Positions 45,125 to 55,021 of a DNA stretch of 64,000 nucleotides are shown here, piece by piece. The number at the start of each line of letters is the position of its first letter. Within the stretch, counting starts at the first letter, position 1. Source of the DNA: KBS-83 sp051025295. GTDB taxonomy: Bacteria; Acidobacteriota; Terriglobia; Terriglobales; Acidobacteriaceae. The DNA is taken from the NCBI GenBank assembly GCA_051025295.1, contig JBMGJV010000015.1, one strand, 5' to 3'. The notes under the pieces were generated by a model. The model did not search any database. It was given only the letters and a program-made list of their open reading frames with translations, and had not been told where the DNA came from. Position numbers and translations under genes: made by a program.

Positions 45125-46407
45125 AGTGGCTCTACTTCGGCCTCATCCTTGTGCTGCTGATGATTCATACGCTGGCGGCGTATGTCGATCGCCTCTACTC
45201 CGAGCTGGGCAAGTTTCTCTCGCGCGAGTTCCAGGACAACATGGAGGTGTGGGAGCAGGAGATCGAACCCACGCTCGGCTTCTCGCGGTCACGGCTGGCG
45301 TTGTGCGCCGCGGTGCTTGCGCAGCTCTCGCTTGCCGCAATCGTGCTCATCATCGGCGCGATCCTGTTTGGCCGCGAGGGTGAGGTGGGACCGCCCACGC
45401 TGGTCGGCGTGCTGCAAGCGGGGCTTGCGATCGTGCTGGTTGTCCTGATCTTCAGCCGGCTGCTGCCCTATGCATTCTTCACGCGTACCCGGGGTGCATG
45501 GGTGCTGCGCTGGCGGTGGCTGCTGCGCCTCTGCTTTTTCCTCGTGCTTCCAGTGGAGCTGTCGCTCGAGTTCCTGCTCTCGATCGTGTCGCTGGCGCAG
45601 CCCGAGAAGCGCGAGGAGGCCGCCGATCCCGGCGATGCTGTCGATGCACTGATCGAAGCCGGCGAGGAGGAGGGCATCCTCGAGGAGAGCGATCGCGACC
45701 TGATCCGCTCGGCCGTCGAGTTCGGAGACAAGGTCGTTCGCGAAGTGATGACACCGCGGCCGTCCGTCTTCGCAGTCCCGGCAGAGACCAGGCTCGCGGA
45801 CTTTCTCGGCATGCTGGAGTCACGTCCTTTTTCGCGCGTCCCCGTGTACGAGGGCACGCTCGACAACATCACTGGCATCGTCTTTTCACACGATCTGTTG
45901 CAGGTGGCGGATAAAGACGCAGAGCGGCGCACCGTCGCCAGCCTGCAGCGGCCCGCTGCCTTCGTCCCCGAGACCAAACCGGTGGACGATCTCTTGCGCG
46001 AGATGCAACGGGAGAAGCAGCACATGCGTGTAGTGATCGACGAATACGGCGGCGTGTCGGGACTGGTGACGATTGAAGACCTGCTGGAGGAGATCGTTGG
46101 CCAGATTACGGACGAGCACGAGGCCGACAGCGAAGACCATCAGCCGACGCAGGAGAGCGAGGGTGTCTGGGTGGTGCCGGGCACGCTCGAACTCGAGTCG
46201 CTCGAGGCACTGACCGGAGATGAGGCGCTGAGGGACGGCGATTTCGCGGCCACGACGGTAGCCGGACTGGTGAGTGAAGTCGCCGGCCGGATCCCGATGG
46301 CAGGCGAGGTGATCGTGGTGGGCAAGACGCGGCTGGAGGTGCTTGCCTCAACGGACCGCCGCGTGGAGCGGCTGCGCATCTCCGCCGTTGAGACGCCGGC
46401 AGCGTAG
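45121..46407 (+). CDS. Hemolysin-family (CorC/HlyC-like) CBS-domain membrane protein
   Basis: 428 residues. The first 160 hold about three membrane helices in a CNNM/DUF21-like region. Two CBS domains (about 205-325) contain VREVMTPRPSVFAVP and MRVVIDEYGGVSGLVTIEDLLEEIVG. A C-terminal CorC/HlyC transporter-associated domain follows (about 340-425). Thought to affect cation transport, usually Mg2+ or Co2+. The old name hemolysin has little support. Co-translated with ybeY. Confidence 0.93.
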   Translation: MKWLYFGLILVLLMIHTLAAYVDRLYSELGKFLSREFQDNMEVWEQEIEPTLGFSRSRLALCAAVLAQLSLAAIVLIIGAILFGREGEVGPPTLVGVLQAGLAIVLVVLIFSRLLPYAFFTRTRGAWVLRWRWLLRLCFFLVLPVELSLEFLLSIVSLAQPEKREEAADPGDAVDALIEAGEEEGILEESDRDLIRSAVEFGDKVVREVMTPRPSVFAVPAETRLADFLGMLESRPFSRVPVYEGTLDNITGIVFSHDLLQVADKDAERRTVASLQRPAAFVPETKPVDDLLREMQREKQHMRVVIDEYGGVSGLVTIEDLLEEIVGQITDEHEADSEDHQPTQESEGVWVVPGTLELESLEALTGDEALRDGDFAATTVAGLVSEVAGRIPMAGEVIVVGKTRLEVLASTDRRVERLRISAVETPAA

Positions 46408-46431
46408 GATCGCAGAGGAGGAGTCCTACTG

Positions 46432-47484
46432 TTGCGATCCGGCTTTGTTTCAATCATCGGCCGCCCGAATGCGGGCAAAAGCACGCTGCTGAATGCGTTG
46501 ACTGGCGAGAAGGTGGCGATCGTCACCGCGAAGCCGCAGACCACGCGTACGCGTATCCAGGGCGTAGTGGAGGTGCCGGCGCGCAAGGGACGGCATGCGT
46601 CACCCGCGGCGCAGATTGTGTTTGTCGATACGCCGGGTGTACACAAGCCGAACACGCAACTGGACCGCCGCATGATGCAGGAGGTGCACGAAGCCCTCGC
46701 CCAGCGCGACCTCGTGATCCTGATGCTCGATGCGACTCGCGAGCTGCGACTGGAGAGCGAGGGCGAACCTGTCGAGAAGGGCAATCGCCGCGGCTCCACA
46801 GAAGACCAGTTCGCTCTCGAGATGGTCCGCAAGCTGGACTGCCCGGTGATTCTCGCGATCAATAAGATCGACCTGATCGATCGCGAGACGCTGCTGCCGT
46901 TGATTGCGCGCCTCAGTGCGCTGCACGACTTCGCCGCGGTGGTGCCGCTGTCTGCACGCAAGCGCGACGGGCTGGAGCGCCTGCTGGAAGAGATTGTCAG
47001 CCGGCTGCCGCAGGGCCAGCGCTACTACCCGCCCGAGCAATACACCGATCAGCCGGAGCGCTTCCTTGTAGCGGAATTGATCCGGGAGCGCATCCTGATG
47101 GAGACGGGCGAAGAGGTGCCGTACGCATCTGCCGTGGTGATCGAGCGCTTCGAGGAGCCGCCTGTGGATGCGCGGCCACGCAAGGACGGCAAGCTGCCAG
47201 TGACGAGTATCGCAGCAGCGATCTACTGCGAGCGCTCGGGGCAGAAGGCGATTTTGATCGGCAAGGGCGGCTCGAAGCTGAAGAGCATCGGGGCATCGGC
47301 CCGCAAAGAGATCGAGTCGCTGCTAGGCACGCGCGTCTTCCTCGAGCTTCACGTGATTGTCGAAGAGAACTGGCGTGAGTCGCGCGGCTTTGTCGAGTCG
47401 CTGGACTGGCGCAAGCAGATCACCGAGCTGGCAAGTCACCAAGACAGCGAAGAGCCGAAGGACGAGTCGCCGGACAAGAGCTGA
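46432..47484 (+). CDS. era: GTPase Era
   Basis: 350 residues from a TTG at 46432 with a GGAGGAG ribosome site. G1 is GRPNAGKSTLL; G2/switch I is TTRTRIQG; G3 DTPGVH; G4 NKID; G5 SAR. The C-terminal KH domain has GQKAILIGKGGSKLKSIG. Two short insertions near residues 45-60 and 105-125 explain the length above 300. Era binds the 3' end of 16S rRNA and helps 30S assembly. Confidence 0.96.
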   Translation: MRSGFVSIIGRPNAGKSTLLNALTGEKVAIVTAKPQTTRTRIQGVVEVPARKGRHASPAAQIVFVDTPGVHKPNTQLDRRMMQEVHEALAQRDLVILMLDATRELRLESEGEPVEKGNRRGSTEDQFALEMVRKLDCPVILAINKIDLIDRETLLPLIARLSALHDFAAVVPLSARKRDGLERLLEEIVSRLPQGQRYYPPEQYTDQPERFLVAELIRERILMETGEEVPYASAVVIERFEEPPVDARPRKDGKLPVTSIAAAIYCERSGQKAILIGKGGSKLKSIGASARKEIESLLGTRVFLELHVIVEENWRESRGFVESLDWRKQITELASHQDSEEPKDESPDKS

Positions 47485-47490
47485 CGTGAG

Positions 47491-48846
47491 CTACTCGCGT
47501 GCGCTGATGCCGAGCGCCTTCATCTTGCGGTAGAGGTGTGTGCGGTCCAGCCCCAGCGCCTCTGCGGCGCGGCTCATGTTGCCGTGGCACTCATCCACCT
47601 TCTTCAGGATGAAGTCGCGCTCGTAAGCGTTGCGCGCCTCCTGCAGCGAGTTGAAGTCCGCGGCCAGGCGGCCTGGATCCCGATGCACCAGCATCGGCAG
47701 ATGCTTGCGGTCGATGCGTGTGACCTGCGGATTCAGAATGACCAACCGCTCAACCAGGTTGCGCAGCTCCCGCACATTGCCCGGCCACTGATATTGCTTC
47801 AATGTGGCGATCGCATCGTCGCTGATCTCGATACGCGGACGACCGTACTCGCGTCCGAACTCGGCGAGAAATTCGCGCACGAGGATCGGGATATCCTCGC
47901 GTCGCTCGCGCAGGGGTGGCACGTAGAAGGGGATGACGTTTAGCCGATAGAAGAGATCTTCGCGGAAGTTACCACGCGCGATCTCCTCTTCGAGGTTCTT
48001 GTTCGTCGCAGCGATGATCCGGACATCCACGCTCACCGGCTGCGTGGTGCCGACCGGCGTGAAGCGCTGCTCATCCATCGCGCGCAGCACCTTGGCCTGG
48101 GTTTTCAGGCTCATGTCGCCGATCTCGTCGAGGAACAGTGTGCCGTTGTTCGCGCGCTCCAAGGTGCCCCGCTTCTCTGGTGGTCCGCCGGGCACCGCGC
48201 CGTGACGATAGCCGAAGAGCTGCGTTTCGATCGAGTCCTCAGGGATCGCGGCGCAGTTCAGCTCGACGAAGAGTCCCTCGCGCCGCAAACTCTCCGCGTA
48301 GATTTCGCGCGCAATCAGCTCCTTGCCGGAACCGGACTCGCCGAAGATGAGCACGCGGCCATTTGTAGGCGCCATCAACCGGATCTGCTGCCGTAGCGCC
48401 TTGATCGGCACGCTCTCGCCAGAGATGCGGGCACGAGGCGAGGACTGCCGCTTCCACTCTTCATTCTCTGAGCGGAGCCGGCGCGCCTCGATCGCATTCT
48501 TGAGCAGAATCAGAGTGCGCTCGAGCGAGAGCGGCTTCTCGAGGAAGTCAAATGCGCCCAGCTTGGTGGCGCGCACAGCGCTCTCGATGGTGCCGTGGCC
48601 GGAGATGATGATGACCTCCGGCCGCACCTCGCTCTCAAACTGGCGGATGTCCTGGAGCACGCTCATGCCGTCGCGGTCCGGCAGCCAGATGTCGAGCAGC
48701 ACCGCCTCGTAGCTGGCGTCGCGCATCAGCACCAGCGCCTCGCCGGCAGTCGCGGTAGTGGTCACGGTGTAGCCCTCTTCGGCAAGGATCGCGCCGAGGG
48801 AGTCGCGAATCTCTGCCTCGTCGTCGACGATCAGGACATGGCTCAC
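47491..48846 (-). CDS. NtrC/NtrX-like response regulator with degenerate GAFTGA loop
   Basis: 451 residues. Receiver domain 1-120 with phospho-acceptor Asp52 (VLLDIWLPDRDG). AAA+ domain about 140-375: Walker A GESGSGKE at 169-176, Walker B LFLDEIGDM at 237-245, and the arginine finger region LFYRLNVIPFYVPPLRER. At the position of the sigma54-contacting GAFTGA loop it reads GAVPGG (216-221). A Fis-type helix-turn-helix ends the protein (MSRAAEALGLDRTHLYRKMK). Overlaps the kinase gene by 4 bp. It may act without sigma54. Confidence 0.93.
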   Translation of the reverse strand: MSHVLIVDDEAEIRDSLGAILAEEGYTVTTTATAGEALVLMRDASYEAVLLDIWLPDRDGMSVLQDIRQFESEVRPEVIIISGHGTIESAVRATKLGAFDFLEKPLSLERTLILLKNAIEARRLRSENEEWKRQSSPRARISGESVPIKALRQQIRLMAPTNGRVLIFGESGSGKELIAREIYAESLRREGLFVELNCAAIPEDSIETQLFGYRHGAVPGGPPEKRGTLERANNGTLFLDEIGDMSLKTQAKVLRAMDEQRFTPVGTTQPVSVDVRIIAATNKNLEEEIARGNFREDLFYRLNVIPFYVPPLRERREDIPILVREFLAEFGREYGRPRIEISDDAIATLKQYQWPGNVRELRNLVERLVILNPQVTRIDRKHLPMLVHRDPGRLAADFNSLQEARNAYERDFILKKVDECHGNMSRAAEALGLDRTHLYRKMKALGISARE

Positions 48847-51134
48847 GAGGGTAGCTCCAACGAGGCGGGCGAAGGCATGGCGCTGCTGCCATCCATGGCG
48901 TCGGCGAATGGCAGCTCGATGATGAAGCGTGCGCCTGCGGGCTGATTGTCCTCGACGCGGATCGTGCCCTGGTGTTCCTGCACGATCTTCGACGCGATGG
49001 CGAGCCCGAGGCCCGTGCCGCGCTGCTTGGTGGAGAAGTAGGGCAGAAAGAGCCGTTCACGCATATCGCTGGTCACGCCGGGTCCAGTGTCGGCGACGAT
49101 GATCTCTGCCATGGTGCGGCTGGCGTTTTCGCCGGTGATGACCGTGAGTTGGCGATGCAGCGTGCCCTGCATCGCCTCGGCGGCATTGTCGATGAGGTTG
49201 GCGATGGCGCGCCGCAGCGCTTCCTTATCCGCCATGACGGGAGGCAGGTCGTGCATGAAACGGCGCTCCACGCGGATGTCATCCATCCGGCCGGCAAAGA
49301 TCATCAACGCCGCATCCGCGATGGAGTTGAGATCGACGGGAAGCGGCGATGAGACAGGGAACTGCGCAAGCGCGGCGAACTGATCCACGAGGTTCCTGAC
49401 GGTCTCGACTGAGTTGAGGATCACGTCGGTGCAGTGTGTGATCACGGAGGGCGAGTCGGGCGTGGGCCGGTCGGTATGGCGGCGGATGCGCTCCGCACTG
49501 AGCGAGATCGGGGTGAGCGGGTTCTTGATCTCGTGCGCGACGCGCTGCGCCACCTCCTTCCACGCGGCCTGCCGCTGCGCGCGCAGCACCTCAGTCACAT
49601 CTTCGAGCACCAGGATGTAGCCGCGGCGCTGATGCGGCTGGTCCAGCACGGCGAAGGTGACCGCCAGCCGGCGGGAGCCGCTGGGGCGTGCAAAGTCGAT
49701 CTCCGAGCCGGCGATGCGCATGCGCTGACTGCGTCGCAGCAGCCGGCGCACCTCCTCGCTAATGGCTGGTGGAAACGCGACATCGAGCGGCAGGTCAGCG
49801 AGCGCACGCTCCACGTGCGGCACGCTGGTGTGCAGGTCGAGCAGGTCGAGCATGGCGCGATTCGAGAGCAGCACGCAGAGCTGACTGTCGAGCGTAGCCA
49901 CGCCGCTGGGGATGGTGTCGAGGATCAGCTCGAGTTCGCGACGCCGGTCAGCAAGTGCGCGATTCACTTCGGAGAGTTGCGCCGACGATGTCTCGGCAAG
50001 TGCGCGGCTCTGCTCCAGATCCGCCGCCATCGCGTTGAAGGAGTGAATGACCTCGCCCAACTCCTCGGTCGCGCCGAGAGTGACGCGATGGCTGTAGTGC
50101 CCGGCGCTGATCTGCTCCATGGCTTCAGCCAGCGTCTCCGCCGGACGCGTGACCTGCTTGGCGAGGTAGAGCGCGAGCCAGCTGCTGGCGAACAGGGTGA
50201 GCGCTGTGAGCAGCAACATCAGGAGGAAGTAGGTGCCGCGCACGCGATTGCGATTGCGGAACAGCTCCCAATAGCTGTCGGATTCAGAGCGAATGCTGCT
50301 GACGGTGCGGGACAGACCTGCGGGCAGCGGGAGCCCGACCACCACCAGGCTCGAGGAGGGCGTGGCCGAGGTGCCGAGCACATATTCTGCTTCACCGGCG
50401 GAAAGGATCGGCTCATCGCTGCGCCGAGCCGCACTCAGCACCAGCTCTGGCAGGGTGCTTGTGCCGGTGGAACGCGCCATATCCGCGTCGTCGATCCACG
50501 AGCGCATGCTGACGTGTTCGGCGGCCGCGCCGTGCGGCAGTGCGTATTGCACCACCGGCGTGCCGTCGCTGTAGATCATCACGAAGCCGCCGGACAAAGT
50601 GAGTCGGTGGCTGCGCACGATATTCAGCGCAGCAGCGGTGTCTTTGCGGCGCAAGTTGCGCTCCAGGCCGGGAGAACTGGCGATGGCCTCCGCTTCCGAG
50701 CGGGCATTCTCCGCGGCATAGTGCGACAGCTCGAGCGCGACCCGTGTTGCATCCTCACGCACCTGCGCGACCGGGTGCGAGAACCAGCGGTCGATGGAGC
50801 GGTTCAGCAGGAGATAGCTGAATAGGAACATGAACAGCGTGGGCGCGAAGCTGAGGATGAGCGCACCGCTGAGCAGGCGGGTGCGGATGCGCGATCCGAG
50901 CAGGCGGCTCCGGCCATCGCCATACATCTTGAGCACATTTCGGAAGAGCAGGACGACCAGCACCACCAGAAGCAGGAAGACAAGGATGGTGAGCGCGGTA
51001 AAGAGGAAGACGCCGTTACTGTCGTGCGGATCGAGAAAGCGAAGATTGAAGGCGTTAAGTGCGAGCAGCAGGATGCCGACCAGGGCGACGCAGATGGCGA
51101 GCAGAAGCACGGTCATGCGGCGGCTGCGAAGCAC
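48843..51134 (-). CDS. NtrY-like membrane sensor histidine kinase
   Basis: About 763 residues from a GTG at 51134; the ATG at 51116 or GTG at 51146 are alternatives. Two to three N-terminal helices are followed by a periplasmic sensor segment, another helix (near residue 340), a HAMP domain (RPAETLAEAMEQISAGHY), a PAS domain, and the kinase core. The phosphorylated His is in VAQRVAHEIKNPLTPISLSAE, with N-box NLIDNAAEAM, DTGPGV and GTGLGLAIA for ATP binding. Architecture matches NtrY. Paired with the regulator by a 4-bp overlap. Confidence 0.94.
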   Translation of the reverse strand: MLRSRRMTVLLLAICVALVGILLLALNAFNLRFLDPHDSNGVFLFTALTILVFLLLVVLVVLLFRNVLKMYGDGRSRLLGSRIRTRLLSGALILSFAPTLFMFLFSYLLLNRSIDRWFSHPVAQVREDATRVALELSHYAAENARSEAEAIASSPGLERNLRRKDTAAALNIVRSHRLTLSGGFVMIYSDGTPVVQYALPHGAAAEHVSMRSWIDDADMARSTGTSTLPELVLSAARRSDEPILSAGEAEYVLGTSATPSSSLVVVGLPLPAGLSRTVSSIRSESDSYWELFRNRNRVRGTYFLLMLLLTALTLFASSWLALYLAKQVTRPAETLAEAMEQISAGHYSHRVTLGATEELGEVIHSFNAMAADLEQSRALAETSSAQLSEVNRALADRRRELELILDTIPSGVATLDSQLCVLLSNRAMLDLLDLHTSVPHVERALADLPLDVAFPPAISEEVRRLLRRSQRMRIAGSEIDFARPSGSRRLAVTFAVLDQPHQRRGYILVLEDVTEVLRAQRQAAWKEVAQRVAHEIKNPLTPISLSAERIRRHTDRPTPDSPSVITHCTDVILNSVETVRNLVDQFAALAQFPVSSPLPVDLNSIADAALMIFAGRMDDIRVERRFMHDLPPVMADKEALRRAIANLIDNAAEAMQGTLHRQLTVITGENASRTMAEIIVADTGPGVTSDMRERLFLPYFSTKQRGTGLGLAIASKIVQEHQGTIRVEDNQPAGARFIIELPFADAMDGSSAMPSPASLELPS

Positions 51135-51341
51135 AGACCTACTCACCCCGATCGTAGATTCCGTAAACACGTGATTATAGGCGCGGAGGTTGCGCGGAAG
51201 GCATGCCCGGATTGTGTGAAATGGATGTGCTGACTTTTTGGTCAATTTCTTACAAGGGTGTGGCATCCTTAGGGACGCGATCCGGACATCTGTGGTGACA
51301 ACTTCGTACGGACGCTGTGACCTATAGAAGAGGACGCTACG

Positions 51342-52088
51342 ATGCACACCAAGCTGATGCACCTGACCCTTCCCATCTCGCTCTCGATGCTGTTGCTCGT
51401 CTCGGGCTGCAACAAGAATCAGCCCGCGCAGCAGAATCCGGAGCAGCCGGCGGCAGCGCAGCCGCAGTCCGGGCAGGCGACACCGATGCCGAGCACGCCC
51501 GCGCCGTCGACGTCGGCCGGAGGGGCGCAGTCGGCAGGACAGATGGCCTCGGCCCCTGCGGCAGCAGCCGCACCGGTCAGCTACACGATCCCCGCTGGGA
51601 CGCGTGTCACGGTGCGGCTGGGTCAGAGCCTAAGCTCGCAGACCGCGCATGTGGGTGACTCGTTCAATGCCACGGTGACCTCACAGATCGCGGTGAAGGG
51701 GAAGACGCTGGTGGCGGAAGGATCATCGGCCAGCGGTGAAGTCACGGATGCTAACTCGCGTGGGCGCTTTAAGGGCGCAGCCATCCTGTCGTTGCGGCTT
51801 ACCGCTCTCCGTGTCAATGGGCAGAGCATGCCCGTAGATTCGAGCGTCTGGACGCGCAGCATCTCCGGCAAGGGCAAGCGGACGGCCGGCTTTATCGGCG
51901 GCGGCGCTGGCGCTGGCGCGCTGATCGGTGGTCTGGCCGGTGGCGGCAAGGGTGCGCTGATTGGGGCGTTGGCTGGCGGCGGCGCGGGCACTGCGGCAGG
52001 CGCTTATACCGGCAACAAGCAGGTCATTATCGGCGCGGAGTCGCCGATGACGTTTACGCTGCGCAACAGCGTCACAGTTACGCGGTAA
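51342..52088 (+). CDS. Glycine-zipper lipoprotein
   Basis: 248 residues. Lipobox LLVSGC (Cys23), a Pro/Ala/Gln-rich linker (25-80), a beta-rich domain (YTIPAGTRVTVRLGQSLSSQT and following), and a C-terminal glycine zipper (GGGAGAGALIGGLAGGGKGALIGALAG). The layout resembles outer-membrane lipoproteins with GZ motifs, but the function is unknown. A bidirectional terminator follows. Confidence 0.8.
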   Translation: MHTKLMHLTLPISLSMLLLVSGCNKNQPAQQNPEQPAAAQPQSGQATPMPSTPAPSTSAGGAQSAGQMASAPAAAAAPVSYTIPAGTRVTVRLGQSLSSQTAHVGDSFNATVTSQIAVKGKTLVAEGSSASGEVTDANSRGRFKGAAILSLRLTALRVNGQSMPVDSSVWTRSISGKGKRTAGFIGGGAGAGALIGGLAGGGKGALIGALAGGGAGTAAGAYTGNKQVIIGAESPMTFTLRNSVTVTR

Positions 52089-52107
52089 ACGATCCTGCGC
52101 CGAAGCA

Positions 52108-52137
52108 AAAAGAGCGTGGCCGCGGCCACGCTCTTTT
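52108..52137. terminator. Bidirectional intrinsic terminator
   Basis: A perfect palindrome of 30 bp, arms AAAAGAGCGTGGCCG and CGGCCACGCTCTTTT. It carries a T-tract on each strand and sits between the convergent glycine-zipper and ald genes. Confidence 0.9.
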
Positions 52138-52156
52138 CTTGTCTGTCGAGGCGCGA

Positions 52157-53272
52157 TCAGGTGAGCAGTTCGTTGAGAGCGCGGTAGGGCTTGCCTTGCG
52201 ACTGTGCGACCGGTATGCAGGTCAGCGTGCCGTCCCACGTGTTCACGCCTTCCGCCAGGCCCGCATCACTGGCGATCGCCTGCTTCGGTCCGTGCTGCGC
52301 GATGCGCATGACGTAGGGGAAGGTGGCATTGGTGAGCGCGAGCGTTGAGGTGTTCGGCACCGCGGCCGGCATATTCGTTACACAGTAGTGCACCACACCA
52401 TGCAGTTCATAAGAGGGATCGCTGTGCGTGGTAGGGCGTGCGGTCGCGATGCAGCCACCCTGGTCGATAGCGACATCGACGATGACTGCGCCCTTCTTCA
52501 TCTTCGACACCATGGCCTCGGTGACGATCTTTGGCGCTGACGCACCGGGGATGAGGACGCCGCCGATGACGAGGTCGGCTTCGCGCGTCGCGTGTGCGAC
52601 GTTGTAGGAGTTGGACGCGAGCGTGAAGACGCGACCGCCGAAGATGTCGTCGAGCTCACGCAGCCGATTGAGGTTCAGATCGACCAGCGTAACCTTCGCT
52701 CCCATGCCGAGCGCGATCTTGGCTGCATTGGTCCCGACGATGCCGCCGCCGATGATGCAGACGTTCGCGGGCGGCACACCTGGAACGCCGCCGAGTAGCA
52801 CGCCGCGACCACCGCGCTCCTTTTCCAGATAGTTCGCGCCGACCTGCACGGACATACGACCGGCAACCTCAGACATGGGCGTGAGCAGCGGGAGCGTGTT
52901 GCTACGGTCGCGGATCGTCTCGTACGCGATGCCGGTCACCTTGTTCTTGAGCAGCTGGTCCGTCAAAGCTGGCAGCGGCGCAAGGTGCAAATAGGTGAAG
53001 AGCGTGAGACTGGGACGGAAGAAGACATACTCCTTCTCGACCGGCTCCTTAACCTTGACCACCATGTCGGCGTTGGCCCAGACATTGTGCGCCGAGCCGA
53101 CGATCTCCGCGCCGGCGGCCTGGTACTCGTCGTCAGGGAAGGCAGAGAGCTCGCCGGCGTGCGTCTCCACCAGCACCTTGTGCCCGGCTTCCGAGAGGGC
53201 GCGCACACCGGCAGGGGTGATGCCGACGCGGCTCTCGTGATCTTTGACTTCCTTTGGAACTCCGATGATCAT
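52157..53272 (-). CDS. ald: Alanine dehydrogenase
   Basis: Reversible oxidative deamination of L-alanine to pyruvate with NAD. 371 residues, the usual length. Motifs include IGVPKEVKDHESRVGITP at the start, VVKVKEPVEKEY, the NAD-binding region GGGIVGTNAAKIALGMGA, and MSEVAGRMSVQVGA. Located 47 bp downstream of an aldehyde dehydrogenase gene on the same strand, suggesting co-transcription. Confidence 0.96.
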   Translation of the reverse strand: MIIGVPKEVKDHESRVGITPAGVRALSEAGHKVLVETHAGELSAFPDDEYQAAGAEIVGSAHNVWANADMVVKVKEPVEKEYVFFRPSLTLFTYLHLAPLPALTDQLLKNKVTGIAYETIRDRSNTLPLLTPMSEVAGRMSVQVGANYLEKERGGRGVLLGGVPGVPPANVCIIGGGIVGTNAAKIALGMGAKVTLVDLNLNRLRELDDIFGGRVFTLASNSYNVAHATREADLVIGGVLIPGASAPKIVTEAMVSKMKKGAVIVDVAIDQGGCIATARPTTHSDPSYELHGVVHYCVTNMPAAVPNTSTLALTNATFPYVMRIAQHGPKQAIASDAGLAEGVNTWDGTLTCIPVAQSQGKPYRALNELLT

Positions 53273-53319
53273 GCATTCTCCTGAACGAAATTGTGAGTAG
53301 AGGCAAGCAGCCGCGAACT

Positions 53320-54816
53320 CTACTCTGCGTTATCGATCTGCGCGCGCTGCAGCTTATCCGAGTAATCGATGTAAACCGATTTCCAGGTGGTGTAGAAATC
53401 CAGAGCGCCGGTGCCGCCTTCGCGGTGTCCGTTGCCGGTCTGCTTCACGCCGCCAAAGGGCAGGTGCACCTCCGCGCCAATGGTGGGAGCGTTAATGTAG
53501 GTGATGCCCGCTTCGAGATCGCGGATCGCGCGAAAGGCCTTGTTCACGTCGCGCGAATAGAGAGCAGTCGACAGGCCGTACTCGATGCCGTTCGCGATCT
53601 GGATCGCGTCTTCAATGCCGTCGCATTCGAGGATGCTCAGCACCGGGCCGAAGACCTCTTCCTGCGCGATGCGCATGCCGGGTTTCACCTTCGCGAAGAC
53701 GGTGGGCGCGAAGAAGTGTCCGCGTGCGTGCGTGCCCTCGCTCAAGGCGACGCCGCCCTGCACCAGCGTGGCGCCCTCTTCCTGCGCAGACTTCGTGTAG
53801 CGGGTTGAGGTCTCGATCTGCTGCCGATTGATCTGCGGCCCCATCTCCATCGTCTCCTCAAGCCCATTGCCGACACGTAGCGCCCGTGCCCGCGCGCCGA
53901 TCCGTTCCGTGAACACGCCGGCCACACGCTTATCGACGATGACGCGACTGGTTGCGGTGCAGCGCTGACCGCTGGTGCCGAAGGCTCCCCACACTGCGCC
54001 ATCGATGGCGAGATCTAGGTTCGCATCTTCGAGGACGATCATGGCGTTCTTGCCACCCATCTCAAGCGAACATGGCTTGAAGCGGCCTGCTGCTGCCTGC
54101 CCGACGATGCGACCCACTTCGCTCGAGCCGGTGAAGGAGATGGCGCGCACCTTGGGATGCTCAACCAGTGGCGCACCTGCCTCCGGACCGAAGCCGGTGA
54201 CGATATTCACGACACCCACGGGCAGTCCGGCCTCCATGAGCATCTCGACGAGATGAAAGGTGGAGAGCGGTGTGTCCTCTGCCGGCTTGATGACGCAGGT
54301 GTTGCCGCAGACCAGCGCGGGGAAGATCTTCCACGATGGAATGGCCATCGGGAAGTTCCACGGCGCGATCATGCCGCAGACGCCGACCGGCATGCGTACG
54401 GACATCGCGAACTTATTCTGCAACTCCGAAGGCGTCGTCTGGCCGAAGAGCCGACGGCCCTCTCCGGCCATATAGAAGGCCGTGTCGATCGCCTCCTGCA
54501 CGTCGCCGCGTGTCTCGCGCAACACCTTGCCCATCTCGCGGGTCATGTCTCGCGCGAACTCTTCCTTGCGCTTCATTAACAGCTCGCCAGTGCGGTAGAG
54601 GATCTCTGCACGCTTGGGTGCCGGAACCAGACGCCAGGTCTGGTAGGCGCGGCTTGCCGCCTCGACCGCTGCGTCGACATCCGCGGCGTCGGAGGCGGCA
54701 AATACGCCGATCACATCGTGAGTGTCTGCGGGGTTCAGGTTCTCGAACGTCTTGCCACTGCGGGCTGGCTGCATCTTGCCCGCGATTAAATTGCCATACG
54801 TCTTCACCGATGCCAT
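53320..54816 (-). CDS. NAD(P)-dependent aldehyde dehydrogenase, alpha-ketoglutaric-semialdehyde-like
   Basis: 498 residues. Catalytic Cys in GTSGQRCTATSR and general base Glu in LEMGGKN. NAD-binding elements include PWNFPMAIPSWKIFPAL and FTGSSEVGR. The N-terminal pattern (GKTFENLNPADTHDVIGVF) resembles 2,5-dioxovalerate (KGSA) dehydrogenases, and succinate-semialdehyde type enzymes are also close; the substrate cannot be settled from sequence. It is upstream of ald. Confidence 0.93.
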   Translation of the reverse strand: MASVKTYGNLIAGKMQPARSGKTFENLNPADTHDVIGVFAASDAADVDAAVEAASRAYQTWRLVPAPKRAEILYRTGELLMKRKEEFARDMTREMGKVLRETRGDVQEAIDTAFYMAGEGRRLFGQTTPSELQNKFAMSVRMPVGVCGMIAPWNFPMAIPSWKIFPALVCGNTCVIKPAEDTPLSTFHLVEMLMEAGLPVGVVNIVTGFGPEAGAPLVEHPKVRAISFTGSSEVGRIVGQAAAGRFKPCSLEMGGKNAMIVLEDANLDLAIDGAVWGAFGTSGQRCTATSRVIVDKRVAGVFTERIGARARALRVGNGLEETMEMGPQINRQQIETSTRYTKSAQEEGATLVQGGVALSEGTHARGHFFAPTVFAKVKPGMRIAQEEVFGPVLSILECDGIEDAIQIANGIEYGLSTALYSRDVNKAFRAIRDLEAGITYINAPTIGAEVHLPFGGVKQTGNGHREGGTGALDFYTTWKSVYIDYSDKLQRAQIDNAE

Positions 54817-55021
54817 GGACGGTCCTTAGGGAGGGAGAGAGGTTTGGCCAAACAGTTGAGCATAGCCGAGCCGGGACAAGAGCACCAATCGGCTCGCCGG
54901 ACCGCGGCTTGGAACCGCGAAGGCACAGGGCGCGTATCTCTGATTGCCCCTTGATGGAACGGCCCTGGGGCTTGTTGGGGAGCTGTCGTCTGGGCGCTGT
55001 TGTCTGGGAGGCTGAAAAGTC

